From the NCBI GenBank assembly GCA_902470365.1, contig CABRFZ010000005.1, forward strand, positions 21,392-85,391: a stretch of DNA of 64,000 nt, written 5' to 3'. The DNA is from an uncultured Collinsella sp. (GTDB lineage: Bacteria > Actinomycetota > Coriobacteriia > Coriobacteriales > Coriobacteriaceae). A program made the translations under genes and the position numbers. Within the stretch, counting starts at the first letter, position 1. Each line of letters starts with the position of its first letter. Below the pieces are notes generated by a model. It saw nothing but the letters and a program-made list of their open reading frames with translations. It did no database searches and was not told the DNA's origin. Positions 1-7,396 of the stretch are shown piece by piece.

Positions 1-823
1 TGGGCGTGGAGGCGCGACGGTCGCTCACCATGTCGCAAATCGAGGTATCGGGCTCATGGCCAATGCCGGTCACCACGGGCACGGGACAAGCCGCCACCGC
101 GCGGACAAGCTCCTCGTCATTAAAGGTCATGAGGTCCTCGAAGGAGCCGCCGCCGCGCACCAGCAAAATGCAATCCGGCGCCGGCGTAATGGCAGCGGCG
201 CGGCGCAAGCCTTCAATAAGCTCTGCCGGCGCACCCTCGCCCTGGACCTTTGCGCCCACGCAGACGAGCTCGACGAGCGGGTTGCGTCGGCGCAGCGTAC
301 GCTTGACGTCGTCGATTACCGCACCGGAAAGCGAGGTGACGACCGCCACGCGTGAGCAAAACACTGGGATGCGACGTTTGCGCGCTTCGTCCATCAGGCC
401 CTCGCGGCGGAGCTTTTCGGCCAGTTGCGCTACTTGTTGACGCAGCAGACCCTCCCCCGCCAGCGAAAACGAGCGAGCGACAAAGCTCATGCGGCCCGTA
501 GCCTTATAGAGATTGAAGCTGCCCTTAAAGCTCACCTGCATACCGTCGCGCAGATCGAACGTGCGCTTGAGATAGGCACCCTTCCAAATGATGCAGTCAA
601 CGGCGGCCGAATCGTCCTTGATCTGGAAATAGCAGTGGCCGCTTCGGGCGTTAGGACCACGAAAACCCGTGACCTCGCCCAAGACGCTCAGCTGCGGAAT
701 GGCATCGAGCGCACCGGCGGCGATCTCCACCGCCTGGCTCACGCTGAGCTCCTTGCGCTCTTGCTCGTCCGAACCGTCGAACTCGGCGGAAACGGCATTA
801 CCGGTTAGGTTCCAGCCTGCCAC
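1..823 (-). CDS. xseA: Exodeoxyribonuclease VII large subunit (3' end outside window)
   Basis: Reading the minus strand from a GTG at 823 gives 274 open codons that run off the left edge. AGGAGG lies about 6 nt upstream of the GTG, which fixes the start. An N-terminal OB-fold-like part (LSVLGEVTGFRG, then GHCYFQIKDDSAAVDCIIWKG) is followed by the start of the catalytic domain (RIPVFCSRVAVVTSLSGAV, LLVRGGGSFEDLMTFNDE, GIGHEPDTSICD). These are hallmark XseA motifs. The enzyme degrades single-stranded DNA as a complex with small XseB subunits; xseB would be expected further left, outside the window. The C-terminal helical region is missing only because of the window edge. Confidence 0.93.
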   Translation of the reverse strand, partial: MAGWNLTGNAVSAEFDGSDEQERKELSVSQAVEIAAGALDAIPQLSVLGEVTGFRGPNARSGHCYFQIKDDSAAVDCIIWKGAYLKRTFDLRDGMQVSFKGSFNLYKATGRMSFVARSFSLAGEGLLRQQVAQLAEKLRREGLMDEARKRRIPVFCSRVAVVTSLSGAVIDDVKRTLRRRNPLVELVCVGAKVQGEGAPAELIEGLRRAAAITPAPDCILLVRGGGSFEDLMTFNDEELVRAVAACPVPVVTGIGHEPDTSICDMVSDRRASTP

Positions 824-892
824 GCAGCCTCCTTTCGTTATCGAGCACAGAGGCTCCGGCCCCGTGCGAAATTAAGTCCAACACATAGTACA

Positions 893-922
893 GCGCCGCG
901 AGGACACGAATCCCCGCGGCGC
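893..922 (-). terminator. GC-rich stem-loop between xseA and the Zn peptidase
   Basis: Arms GCGCCGCG and CGCGGCGC (8 bp) enclose a short loop. The hairpin follows the Zn-peptidase stop on the minus strand but lacks a clear U-run, so termination is uncertain. A CCTGTCCCATTTG string at 926-938 next to it resembles the GGGACAGGT hairpin repeats seen elsewhere in the window and may be a decayed copy. Confidence 0.35.
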
Positions 923-938
923 CTGCCTGTCCCATTTG

Positions 939-1643
939 TTATCGGTTGGAGTTTCTGTTGTAGCGAGCCATAAGGTAGAGCAACTGAATGATCGAAGTGA
1001 GCGCTGCAGCCACATAGGTAAGCGCGGCTGCCGTCAGTACCTTCTTGGCGCCGTTGACCTGCTTGGAGCTCATGCCCGACTGCTCGATGTACGCCACAGC
1101 ACGTCGGCTGGCGTCAATCTCGACAGGCAACGTAACGAGTTGGAACAGCACACTAAACGAGAAGAAGATCAACGCGAGGGTCGTGAGCCCGGCAATGTTC
1201 ATAAACAGGCCCAAGAGTAACACGATGGTCCAGGTGTTCTGGGTAAAGTTGACGACCGGCACGAGGGCGGTACGCACTTTCATCATGGCATAGCCGCTTT
1301 GACGCTGGGCGGCATGGCCCGCCTCGTGGCAGGCGACGGCAACGCTTGCGACCGAACCGCCCGAACGGTTGACATCCGACAGATACAGGTTGTTGTCCTG
1401 CGGGTTGTAATGGTCGGTGAGCTCGCCAGCGACACCCTTGATACCCACGGCGCTACAACCGTTGGCATCGAGCATGCGGCGAGCGACTGTGGCACCCGTA
1501 TCGCCGTCCGAGCGAACCTTGGACCAGGTTTTGTACGTCGAGTTGATATAGTTCTGTGCGGCAAGGCCAAGCACCGTGCAGACAAGAACAACCAGCAGGT
1601 ACAGCGGGTCGATGCCAAAGCCGTATCCATAGTAATAAGGCAT
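939..1643 (-). CDS. Membrane zinc metallopeptidase (YugP-like)
   Basis: 234 residues. A hydrophobic N-terminal segment (about 13-31) is followed by a soluble part with the zinc-binding HEAGH motif at 106-110, then two or three further hydrophobic segments (about 128-170 and 205-225). This matches the YugP/Zn_peptidase_2 family of membrane metallopeptidases, whose substrates are not well defined. A GAGGA ribosome site precedes the ATG (MPYYYGYGFG, a typical Tyr/Gly-rich family start). It is transcribed alone or together with upstream rnd, 64 nt away. Confidence 0.85.
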   Translation of the reverse strand: MPYYYGYGFGIDPLYLLVVLVCTVLGLAAQNYINSTYKTWSKVRSDGDTGATVARRMLDANGCSAVGIKGVAGELTDHYNPQDNNLYLSDVNRSGGSVASVAVACHEAGHAAQRQSGYAMMKVRTALVPVVNFTQNTWTIVLLLGLFMNIAGLTTLALIFFSFSVLFQLVTLPVEIDASRRAVAYIEQSGMSSKQVNGAKKVLTAAALTYVAAALTSIIQLLYLMARYNRNSNR

Positions 1644-1707
1644 GCGAATTCCTCCGAGTCGAGTTACACGTTGGAGGCATTTTACCCACTCAACCGGCTA
1701 GGCTTCC

Positions 1708-2841
1708 CTACAGGAGCTCGATTTTGCCGTCCTTCACCGTCAACCCCATATTGCCGGAAAGCAGATCGTCCAGGCGCGAGCCCACAAGCTCAAAGCGCCA
1801 ACCTTCGCGCAGGCGGCTCTGCTCGGGATGCTCAATGTAGTCGGCCAGGTCATCGCGCGAGGCAATGACCGAGGTCGCAACGCCTGAGCGCTCGGCAACC
1901 AGGCGGATAAGCGCATACATAAGGTCCGTCACGCTCTCCAGCTCCGGCGAAATCTGACGATGTCCGCGCACCAAGAGCGGCAGGCGATCGTGCGGACAGC
2001 TCGCACCGCGCTTGATGGCCATGAGCGCACCGTCCACGTCGCGCTCCCCCAATTGATCGGTACCGCGAATGCTACGGAACTCCTCAACGCGCACGGGATT
2101 GCGCTTAACGAGCGCTAGCAGCGTGTCGTCGGACATGACCCACTTGCGTGGGATGTTGCGCCGCTCGGCGCGGTCCTCACGCCAGGCGGCGAGCTCGCGC
2201 GCGATACCCAGCTGATGACGGCTGCACGAATTGATGCGCTTGACCTTGCGGAACGCCTCGTGGCGATCGGCGCGATAGTGCGACTCGTCAGCCAGCGGGC
2301 GCAGCTCGTCGAGCACCCAGTCCACACGGCCCAGCTCGCGCAGGCGGCTCATCATCTCGGTATAGGCGACGATCAGGTACTTGACGTCATCGATCGCATA
2401 CTCAATCTGCTTATCGGTCAGCGGGCGGCGCGACCAGTCGGTCAGTGACTCGGTCTTGGGCAGCGATACGCCGCAGAACGTCTGAACAAGCGCGCCATAC
2501 GAAATCTGCTGGCGCTCGCCCAAAAAGGCGGCGGCGACCTGCGTATCGAAAATCGGTCGTGGCAGCACGCCCACGGTATGGAGCATGACCTCCATATCCT
2601 GCGAGCACGCGTGGAAGACCTTGGTCACGCTCTCGTCGGCCATAAGCTCGGCCAGCGGCGATAGGTCGTCGATTACCAGGGGATCGACCGCGACGCTCTC
2701 AGCAGGGGTGGCAATCTGAACCAAACATAGACGCGGATGGAACGTGCGCTCGCGCAAAAACTCGGTATCGACGGCAATCGCGTCGAACTCACGGGCGCGC
2801 TGGCAAAAGTCGAGTAGAGCCTGATGTGTGGAAATGTACAT
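1708..2841 (-). CDS. rnd: Ribonuclease D
   Basis: 377 residues from the ATG at 2841; a GTG at 2877 would add 12 residues, and neither start has a strong ribosome site. The N-terminal DEDD exonuclease domain shows DTEFLRE (first acidic pair), FHACSQDME and the YAIDDVKYL block. An HRDC-like domain follows (ELAAWREDRAERRNIPRKW, then DDTLLALVKRNP). Length and order match RNase D, a 3'-5' exoribonuclease used in trimming structured RNA such as tRNA. It is divergent from the lipid-kinase gene, sharing a roughly 100-bp promoter region. Confidence 0.9.
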   Translation of the reverse strand: MYISTHQALLDFCQRAREFDAIAVDTEFLRERTFHPRLCLVQIATPAESVAVDPLVIDDLSPLAELMADESVTKVFHACSQDMEVMLHTVGVLPRPIFDTQVAAAFLGERQQISYGALVQTFCGVSLPKTESLTDWSRRPLTDKQIEYAIDDVKYLIVAYTEMMSRLRELGRVDWVLDELRPLADESHYRADRHEAFRKVKRINSCSRHQLGIARELAAWREDRAERRNIPRKWVMSDDTLLALVKRNPVRVEEFRSIRGTDQLGERDVDGALMAIKRGASCPHDRLPLLVRGHRQISPELESVTDLMYALIRLVAERSGVATSVIASRDDLADYIEHPEQSRLREGWRFELVGSRLDDLLSGNMGLTVKDGKIELL

Positions 2842-2939
2842 ATCAACCCATCGAATAAGGTTAGGCCCGAAAAACACGGGTAGGATATCGGCATTGCCTT
2901 ACAACTATACTCGGTTAGTCACAGAACGGGAACGTAAGT

Positions 2940-3857
2940 ATGCGCTGCCTTATCATCCACAACCCGGCATCGGGCCCCAGCTCAGATGAAATCTTCGCAT
3001 TCACGCACGCCCTTGCACAGGGCGGCGACGAGGTCGTGATGCGCTTTATCGGCGATGGCATGGAACCCGAGGACGCCGTGGCAGACGTGCGCGAGTTTGA
3101 CCGCGTGGTCGTTTCGGGCGGCGACGGCACTGTCTCCAACGTGCTCGACCAGATGCGCGGATGCGGTGTCCCCACGCTCGTCTTCCCCTCCGGTACGGCC
3201 TGCCTGTTCTTCAACAACATCGGCAATGCCCCCGAGGCGGCGGCGCTCGCCAAGGCCTGCCGTGCCGGTCGCACGGTCAAAGTCGACATGGGCGAGCTCT
3301 TTTGGCTCGACGAGAACGGCAACGAGAAGCGCCACGGCTTCATCATCATCGCCGGCTCGGGCTTCGACGCCGAGATCATGATGAAGGCCGCCCCCACCAA
3401 AAACGACATCGGCGAGATCGCTTACTTCCTCTCCGCGCTCGCCACGCCCAATCCCACGGTGGCGCACTTTACGATTGAGCATGACGGCATTGTCGAGGAG
3501 CTCGACGGCATCTGCTGCATGGCCGGCAACACCTCGGTCATCCAAAACGACATCAACCTGTTCCCCGACTGCCGTATGAACGATGGCATGGTCGACATTG
3601 CGGTCATCGAACCCGTAAAAACTGTGCAGCTTCTACCGACTGTGATCACCGCCGCACTCGACCCCGCCGGCAAGGTACTCGGCCGCCCGCAGTTCAAGAT
3701 CATCCAGACCAAGGAAGCCAAGATCACCTGCACCCCGTCGCTGGGCATGCAGTTCGATGGCGAGATTATCTCCAGCAATTCGGGCGTCTTTGGAGCCCGC
3801 GCGCTTCCGCAATGCCTCGACCTCATCGTCGACGAATTCTCCCCGCTCGGAAAATAG
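2940..3857 (+). CDS. Diacylglycerol/lipid kinase family protein
   Basis: 305 residues. The nucleotide-binding signature SGGDGTVSN is at about 59-67, preceded by NPASGP near the N-terminus, as in DgkB/YegS-type lipid kinases. C-terminal motifs (MQFDGEIIS) also fit the family. The likely reaction is phosphorylation of diacylglycerol or a related lipid; the exact substrate cannot be read from the sequence. A TATACT at 2906-2911 could be its -10 box. A 30-codon membrane peptide gene follows 9 nt after the stop and is probably co-transcribed. Confidence 0.85.
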   Translation: MRCLIIHNPASGPSSDEIFAFTHALAQGGDEVVMRFIGDGMEPEDAVADVREFDRVVVSGGDGTVSNVLDQMRGCGVPTLVFPSGTACLFFNNIGNAPEAAALAKACRAGRTVKVDMGELFWLDENGNEKRHGFIIIAGSGFDAEIMMKAAPTKNDIGEIAYFLSALATPNPTVAHFTIEHDGIVEELDGICCMAGNTSVIQNDINLFPDCRMNDGMVDIAVIEPVKTVQLLPTVITAALDPAGKVLGRPQFKIIQTKEAKITCTPSLGMQFDGEIISSNSGVFGARALPQCLDLIVDEFSPLGK

Positions 3858-3866
3858 GAGGACCCT

Positions 3867-3959
3867 ATGAACGACAATCCCCTGCTCGGCTTTATCATCA
3901 TCGTTTTGGCCATGCTCGTCGGCTATGCGATCAACGTGATCCACCGCCGGAAGAAGTAA
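3867..3959 (+). CDS. 30-residue single-pass membrane peptide
   Basis: A short open frame starts at ATG 3867, 5 nt after a strong GGAGGA ribosome site, and ends with TAA at 3957-3959. The product has a hydrophobic core (LLGFIIIVLAMLVGYAINVI) and a basic tail (HRRKK), consistent with an N-out or tail-anchored mini membrane protein. It sits 9 nt behind the lipid-kinase gene, so it may work with it. I do not recognise a family. The ribosome site and codon use argue that it is real. Confidence 0.65.
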   Translation: MNDNPLLGFIIIVLAMLVGYAINVIHRRKK

Positions 3960-3994
3960 TTCCACATTGGTATGATATTCATCCAATTATCGTC

Positions 3995-4039
3995 TCCCCT
4001 GCTGTTTATGCATTTGCCAAACAGCGGGGGATTTTCTTT
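3995..4039 (+). terminator. Rho-independent terminator after lipid-kinase unit
   Basis: Arms TCCCCTGCTGTTT and AAACAGCGGGGGA pair over 13 positions with one mismatch, followed by TTTTCTTT. Confidence 0.85.
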
Positions 4040-4114
4040 GCGCCCCGTGCAAGGCGCTTTATTCAGGTAATGTAATTGCAGGACGTCTTTATTAAAGTAA
4101 AGCTACAAACCGAG

Positions 4115-4120
4115 TATAAT
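4115..4120 (+). promoter_or_regulatory. Candidate -10 box for the C69 peptidase gene
   Basis: A perfect TATAAT lies in an AT-rich stretch about 145 nt upstream of the peptidase start. No convincing -35 box is seen, so this is tentative. Apart from the 3995-4039 terminator, this -10 box and the hairpin at 4223-4246, I see nothing in the 306-bp gap 3960-4265. Confidence 0.4.
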
Positions 4121-4222
4121 TAACCACTCATCGCATATTTCATTACGCTTATCGAGTAAGTTTCTTTCATAGATGAATATTGTTTCCAGTTCGTTACGCT
4201 AATGGGGTGTCTTTATTGGCTG

Positions 4223-4246
4223 AAGCCCTCTGGCAACGGAGGGCTT
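4223..4246 (+). promoter_or_regulatory. Leader hairpin before the C69 peptidase ribosome site
   Basis: Arms AAGCCCTC and GAGGGCTT form an 8-bp stem with an 8-nt loop, ending shortly before the GGGAGG ribosome site. It could be a weak terminator or an mRNA-stabilising 5' hairpin; only three U residues follow. Confidence 0.4.
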
Positions 4247-4265
4247 TCGCACGCTGGGAGGGAAA

Positions 4266-6215
4266 ATGAGGAAAACTCACCCCGTCAACGCGCTCAAAAA
4301 GCTTGGCATAGGCCTCGCCTTTGGAGCTGCAACCATCATGTCCATGCCGACGTCTGCGCTCGCCTGCACGCAGATCTACATGGGCGGCAAGCTCACGGCG
4401 GACGGCAACACGTACTACGGCCGCGCCGAGGACTTTGGCAAGCGCTATCTTAAGCACTACGGCATCGAACCTGCCCACGAACCTGGCTTTAAGTACAGCT
4501 CGATTGAATCTGCTTTTGAATACACTTCGAACAAGCCTACCTATCGCTACAGCTATGTACGCGACCACCCCTCCAACTGGATGGGTCGCACCGACGCCTA
4601 CTCCGAGGCCGGCATCAACGAGAAGGGCGTCTCCTGCTCCGCCACGCTAAGCACCTCCTATAACGAGGAGGCCGCTGCAGCAGACCTCATCGATGAGGAA
4701 GTGGGTCTGGGCGAGTACAGTTACGGCAGCATCATCCTGGGCGAGAGCGCCACGGCCCGCGAGGGCGTCGAGCTTCTCGGCAGACTGATCGATGATCAAG
4801 GCGTCTGCACCAACGACCAGATCATCATCGCCGACAACAACGAGACCTGGCTGTTCGCCACACTTTCCGCCCATCAGTGGATCGCCATGAAGCTCGCTGA
4901 CGACGTCGCGTCGCTCAACCCTAATATCGGGAGCCTCAACTACGATGTCGACCTTGATGACCCCGAGAACTGCCTACACTCCGAGGGCATCGAGTCCATG
5001 CCCGTGGAGAAGGGCTTCGCCAAATACTCCGCTGACGGCAAATTCGATGTCGCCCAAACGTATGGCGAAAGCCTCGCCGATTCCGGCGTAAACCAGTGGT
5101 CCCGCTATGTGCAAGGCCGCGATTATTTTGGTAGTCAGCTGACCGAAGGCACAGATTACGACATTATCACAGTAAAGAAGGATGGAAAACCTGACCAAAA
5201 GGGAGCCATGGTCAGCGAAATCCAGCCCCTGTTCTTCAGGCCTGGCAAGTCTGGCTGGAGCACCTTTGAGCTGATTCGTGCCTTTGGCAACCGCGGCGAG
5301 AACGTCCCTGGCCTCAACGCGAACACTGATGGTGTTTATTGCATCGGCAGCGAGCGCAACACCGAGATCAACCTCTTCCAGATTCGTCGCGGGTATGACC
5401 CCGAAGTCGCTACCATCCAGTGGGAAATGCTCTCCCGCGCCGCGTACTCCGTCGCCATCCCGTTGTACTCCGCTCTGATAACTGAGGTCAGCCCGTACTT
5501 CAGCGATCAGACCGTCTCCTTCGATCACTGCAACCAGACTGACGTCGTGTACAACGAGGAGCCCGAGAACTCAATCAACTACGTCCTCATGGACATCAGC
5601 TCGCTCTGCTTCGAGAACCCTGACACCCTTGGTGTCAGCGTCCGCGCCTACCTCGATGCACTCCAGAACGAGCTCATCGAGCAGAACAAGGAAGTTGACG
5701 CCGCCATGCTGGCCGAGACGACCACCGAGGGCCGCACTGCCCTGGCCAACAAGGCCGGCAATGCTGCCACCGAGAACACCTACGTCAAGTGCAAGGCCTT
5801 GCTCCAGGAGATGCGCGCCTATCTGAAGGCTGAGAACTTCGACCAGCCCTTCACCCCGAGCGACCTGAACACCGAGACCAACGGCCTCAAGGTGTCCATC
5901 ACCTACGCCAAGGACGCTCTTGCCACCGACCCGGTAACCCCAGATCAGCCTGGCACTCCCGAGCAGCCTGGTACTCCTGAACAGCCCGGTACCCCCGAGC
6001 AGCCCGCTAAGCCCGAACAGCCCACCACCAAGCCCGAGAAGCCTGGCAAGTCGGACACCGCGACCACGGTAACCACCAACAAGACGAACACCAAGGGCGG
6101 CCTGCCCACCACCGGTGATCGTTTTGATGGCCGCGTGGTGGCTGCATTCGCCATCGCTGGCGTTGCCGTCATCTCCGCGGGCGGTTACTTCCTCTACCGT
6201 CGCAATAAGGAGTAA
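4266..6215 (+). CDS. Secreted, sortase-anchored C69-family dipeptidase
   Basis: 649 residues. An N-terminal signal peptide (about 1-33) ends in SALA just before Cys34. CTQIYMGG is the N-terminal nucleophile signature of C69 (PepD/acyl-transferase-like Ntn hydrolase) dipeptidases, so signal cleavage would expose the catalytic Cys. Further family motifs are GRAEDFG and EAGINEKGVS. The C-terminal stalk carries tandem PGTPEQ repeats (about 560-585), then a sortase signal LPTTG at 613-617, a hydrophobic helix and the tail RRNKE. It is therefore predicted to be wall-anchored and to cleave peptides outside the cell. The start has a GGGAGGG ribosome site. Confidence 0.9.
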   Translation: MRKTHPVNALKKLGIGLAFGAATIMSMPTSALACTQIYMGGKLTADGNTYYGRAEDFGKRYLKHYGIEPAHEPGFKYSSIESAFEYTSNKPTYRYSYVRDHPSNWMGRTDAYSEAGINEKGVSCSATLSTSYNEEAAAADLIDEEVGLGEYSYGSIILGESATAREGVELLGRLIDDQGVCTNDQIIIADNNETWLFATLSAHQWIAMKLADDVASLNPNIGSLNYDVDLDDPENCLHSEGIESMPVEKGFAKYSADGKFDVAQTYGESLADSGVNQWSRYVQGRDYFGSQLTEGTDYDIITVKKDGKPDQKGAMVSEIQPLFFRPGKSGWSTFELIRAFGNRGENVPGLNANTDGVYCIGSERNTEINLFQIRRGYDPEVATIQWEMLSRAAYSVAIPLYSALITEVSPYFSDQTVSFDHCNQTDVVYNEEPENSINYVLMDISSLCFENPDTLGVSVRAYLDALQNELIEQNKEVDAAMLAETTTEGRTALANKAGNAATENTYVKCKALLQEMRAYLKAENFDQPFTPSDLNTETNGLKVSITYAKDALATDPVTPDQPGTPEQPGTPEQPGTPEQPAKPEQPTTKPEKPGKSDTATTVTTNKTNTKGGLPTTGDRFDGRVVAAFAIAGVAVISAGGYFLYRRNKE

Positions 6216-6226
6216 CGTCTTAGCTG

Positions 6227-6275
6227 AGCGGGCGAGGCAGCAATGGCAGCCTCGCCCGCTTAACCCGCCTTTTTG
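6227..6275 (+). terminator. Terminator after the C69 peptidase gene
   Basis: Perfect 12-bp arms AGCGGGCGAGGC and GCCTCGCCCGCT at 6227-6260, then a U-containing tail (CGCCTTTTTG). Confidence 0.85.
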
Positions 6276-6335
6276 ACCGACGGGAAACCCGCCTGAAATC
6301 TTTTCAAAAAAGATTTCCCCGCACACACTTTGCTG

Positions 6336-6344
6336 TGCTATAGT
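6336..6344 (+). promoter_or_regulatory. Extended -10 promoter of the Trp-leader/ECF unit
   Basis: TGCTATAGT fits an extended -10 (TGn plus TATAGT). The -35 region (TTTCCC near 6314) is weak, as often seen with extended -10 promoters. It lies about 60 nt upstream of the leader peptide start. Confidence 0.5.
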
Positions 6345-6402
6345 GCAGCGCAACAGCAACTAGGTGCGACCGCGCCACGGCATCACGAAAGGAGCCACCG
6401 AC

Positions 6403-6471
6403 ATGAAGAACACGATGAAGTCTCTCAACAACTGGTGGTGGCGTGATGCGAATACGATCGGTCGACAGTGA
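6403..6471 (+). CDS. Tryptophan-rich leader peptide (attenuator)
   Basis: 22 codons starting at ATG 6403, with AGGAG about 9 nt upstream. Three consecutive Trp codons (TGG x3, residues 11-13, in SLNNWWWRD) are the hallmark of a trp-operon type leader. GGCGTGA (6440-6446), overlapping the last Trp codon, can pair with TCACGCC (6477-6483), the expected 1:2 pause hairpin. A strong terminator follows at 6508-6540, before the start of the ECF S component. Inference: ribosome stalling on the Trp codons when charged tRNA-Trp is scarce would prevent termination and switch on the transporter. I could not define the antiterminator helix by eye. Confidence 0.85.
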   Translation: MKNTMKSLNNWWWRDANTIGRQ

Positions 6472-6507
6472 GTCCCTCACGCCTGTTTTTGCTCTCTAGG
6501 TGATTGG

Positions 6508-6540
6508 AAGGCCTCCGGTTTCGACCGGGGGCCTTTTTCT
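6508..6540 (+). terminator. Attenuator terminator of the Trp leader
   Basis: A 12-bp stem AAGGCCTCCGGT / ACCGGGGGCCTT (one G-U pair) closes a TTCG tetraloop and is followed by a U-run. It lies 36 nt after the leader stop and 75 nt before the S-component start, exactly where a transcription attenuator is expected. Confidence 0.85.
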
Positions 6541-6615
6541 ATCTCGAGCCCGATCGCATTCGCATCACGCGCCTCCGCTTTTCTCTTGCACTCCCATTCC
6601 GAAAGGATTTTCACC

Positions 6616-7188
6616 ATGTCTCAGAACACCGCCGCCACCCAGCCCCGCACCGTCCAGACCGCCGACCGTGGCAAACTCGATGTCCGCGCCCTCGTCCTGC
6701 TCGCCATCCTGCTCGCCGCCGGCTTCATCCTCAACTTCACCGTCGGCAAGGCAATCTCGGGCATCTCGGGCGGCATGATCAGCCCCGAGTTCATCATCTC
6801 GGCCTTCTGCCTCACCATCCTGGTCGTTCGTCCCAACATCGGCCAGGCGCTCGTCATTGGCCTCATCTCGGCTGCCGTGATCCAGATCACCACCACCTCG
6901 CCGTTCGTCGATTTTGCCGCCGAGGGCATCGCCGCCATGCTCATGGCCGGCATCGTCAACGCCGCCGGCAAGAACGGTCAGGTCAAGCCCGCCATCGCCA
7001 TTGTCGCAACCTTCCTGACCACATTTGTCTCCGGCGTCATCTTCATGATCATCAAGATGGCCATGCTCGGCGTGGTCGGCGAGCTCGCCGCCGCCATGCT
7101 GCCCGTCGTCGCCATGACCGCCGTCTTTAACGCCATTCTGGTCGGCGCCCTCTACATGCCCATCCAGAAGGCCCTTAAGCTCAACTAA
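6616..7188 (+). CDS. ECF transporter S component, probably for tryptophan
   Basis: 190 residues with about five or six hydrophobic segments (starting at about 25, 55, 85, 110, 130 and 160), typical of small S components that bind the substrate in the membrane. The start is the ATG at 6616 (MSQNTAATQP) behind GAAAGG; an upstream in-frame ATG at 6586 has no ribosome site. The fold resembles TrpP-type proteins. The tryptophan assignment rests mainly on the upstream WWW leader, so it is an inference. The ATPase and EcfT genes follow downstream. Confidence 0.75.
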   Translation: MSQNTAATQPRTVQTADRGKLDVRALVLLAILLAAGFILNFTVGKAISGISGGMISPEFIISAFCLTILVVRPNIGQALVIGLISAAVIQITTTSPFVDFAAEGIAAMLMAGIVNAAGKNGQVKPAIAIVATFLTTFVSGVIFMIIKMAMLGVVGELAAAMLPVVAMTAVFNAILVGALYMPIQKALKLN

Positions 7189-7194
7189 CCTGCT

Positions 7195-7295
7195 CGGCTT
7201 TACGAGCCACCCCATCTTGGCGTTCATTCGTCGCTCGCGTACCCAAGTACGCTTCGTTCCTCTTTCGCGCCAACCTGGGGCACCTCGTAAAGCCG
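7195..7295 (+). repeat. Structured intergenic repeat, copy 1
   Basis: Nested helices: an outer perfect 12-bp stem (CGGCTTTACGAG / CTCGTAAAGCCG), a second stem (CCCCA-TC-TTGGCG / CGCCAA-CC-TGGGG), an internal loop with TTCATTCGTCG and TCCTCTTTC, and an apical hairpin GCGTAC/GTACGC. It begins 6 nt after the S-component stop. Two further copies (22652-22747 and 32337-32436) share the loops but not the stem sequences. Confidence 0.8.
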
Positions 7296-7396
7296 TCTCC
7301 GTACTTCACCACCAAAGACTGTCCCAAACAACGAGCTCATGGACGTTCTTATACGGTTCGTCATTCAAGAAACTCCGATGACTATGAAAGGTATCC

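Noticed and set aside
2842..2877. GTG start for RNase D at 2877
   Set aside because: It would add 12 residues not typical of the family and has no ribosome site; ATG 2841 preferred, although also weak.
6440..6520. A defined antiterminator helix in the Trp leader
   Set aside because: Only short (4-6 bp) candidate pairings to the terminator's 5' arm were found by eye; RNA folding would be needed.
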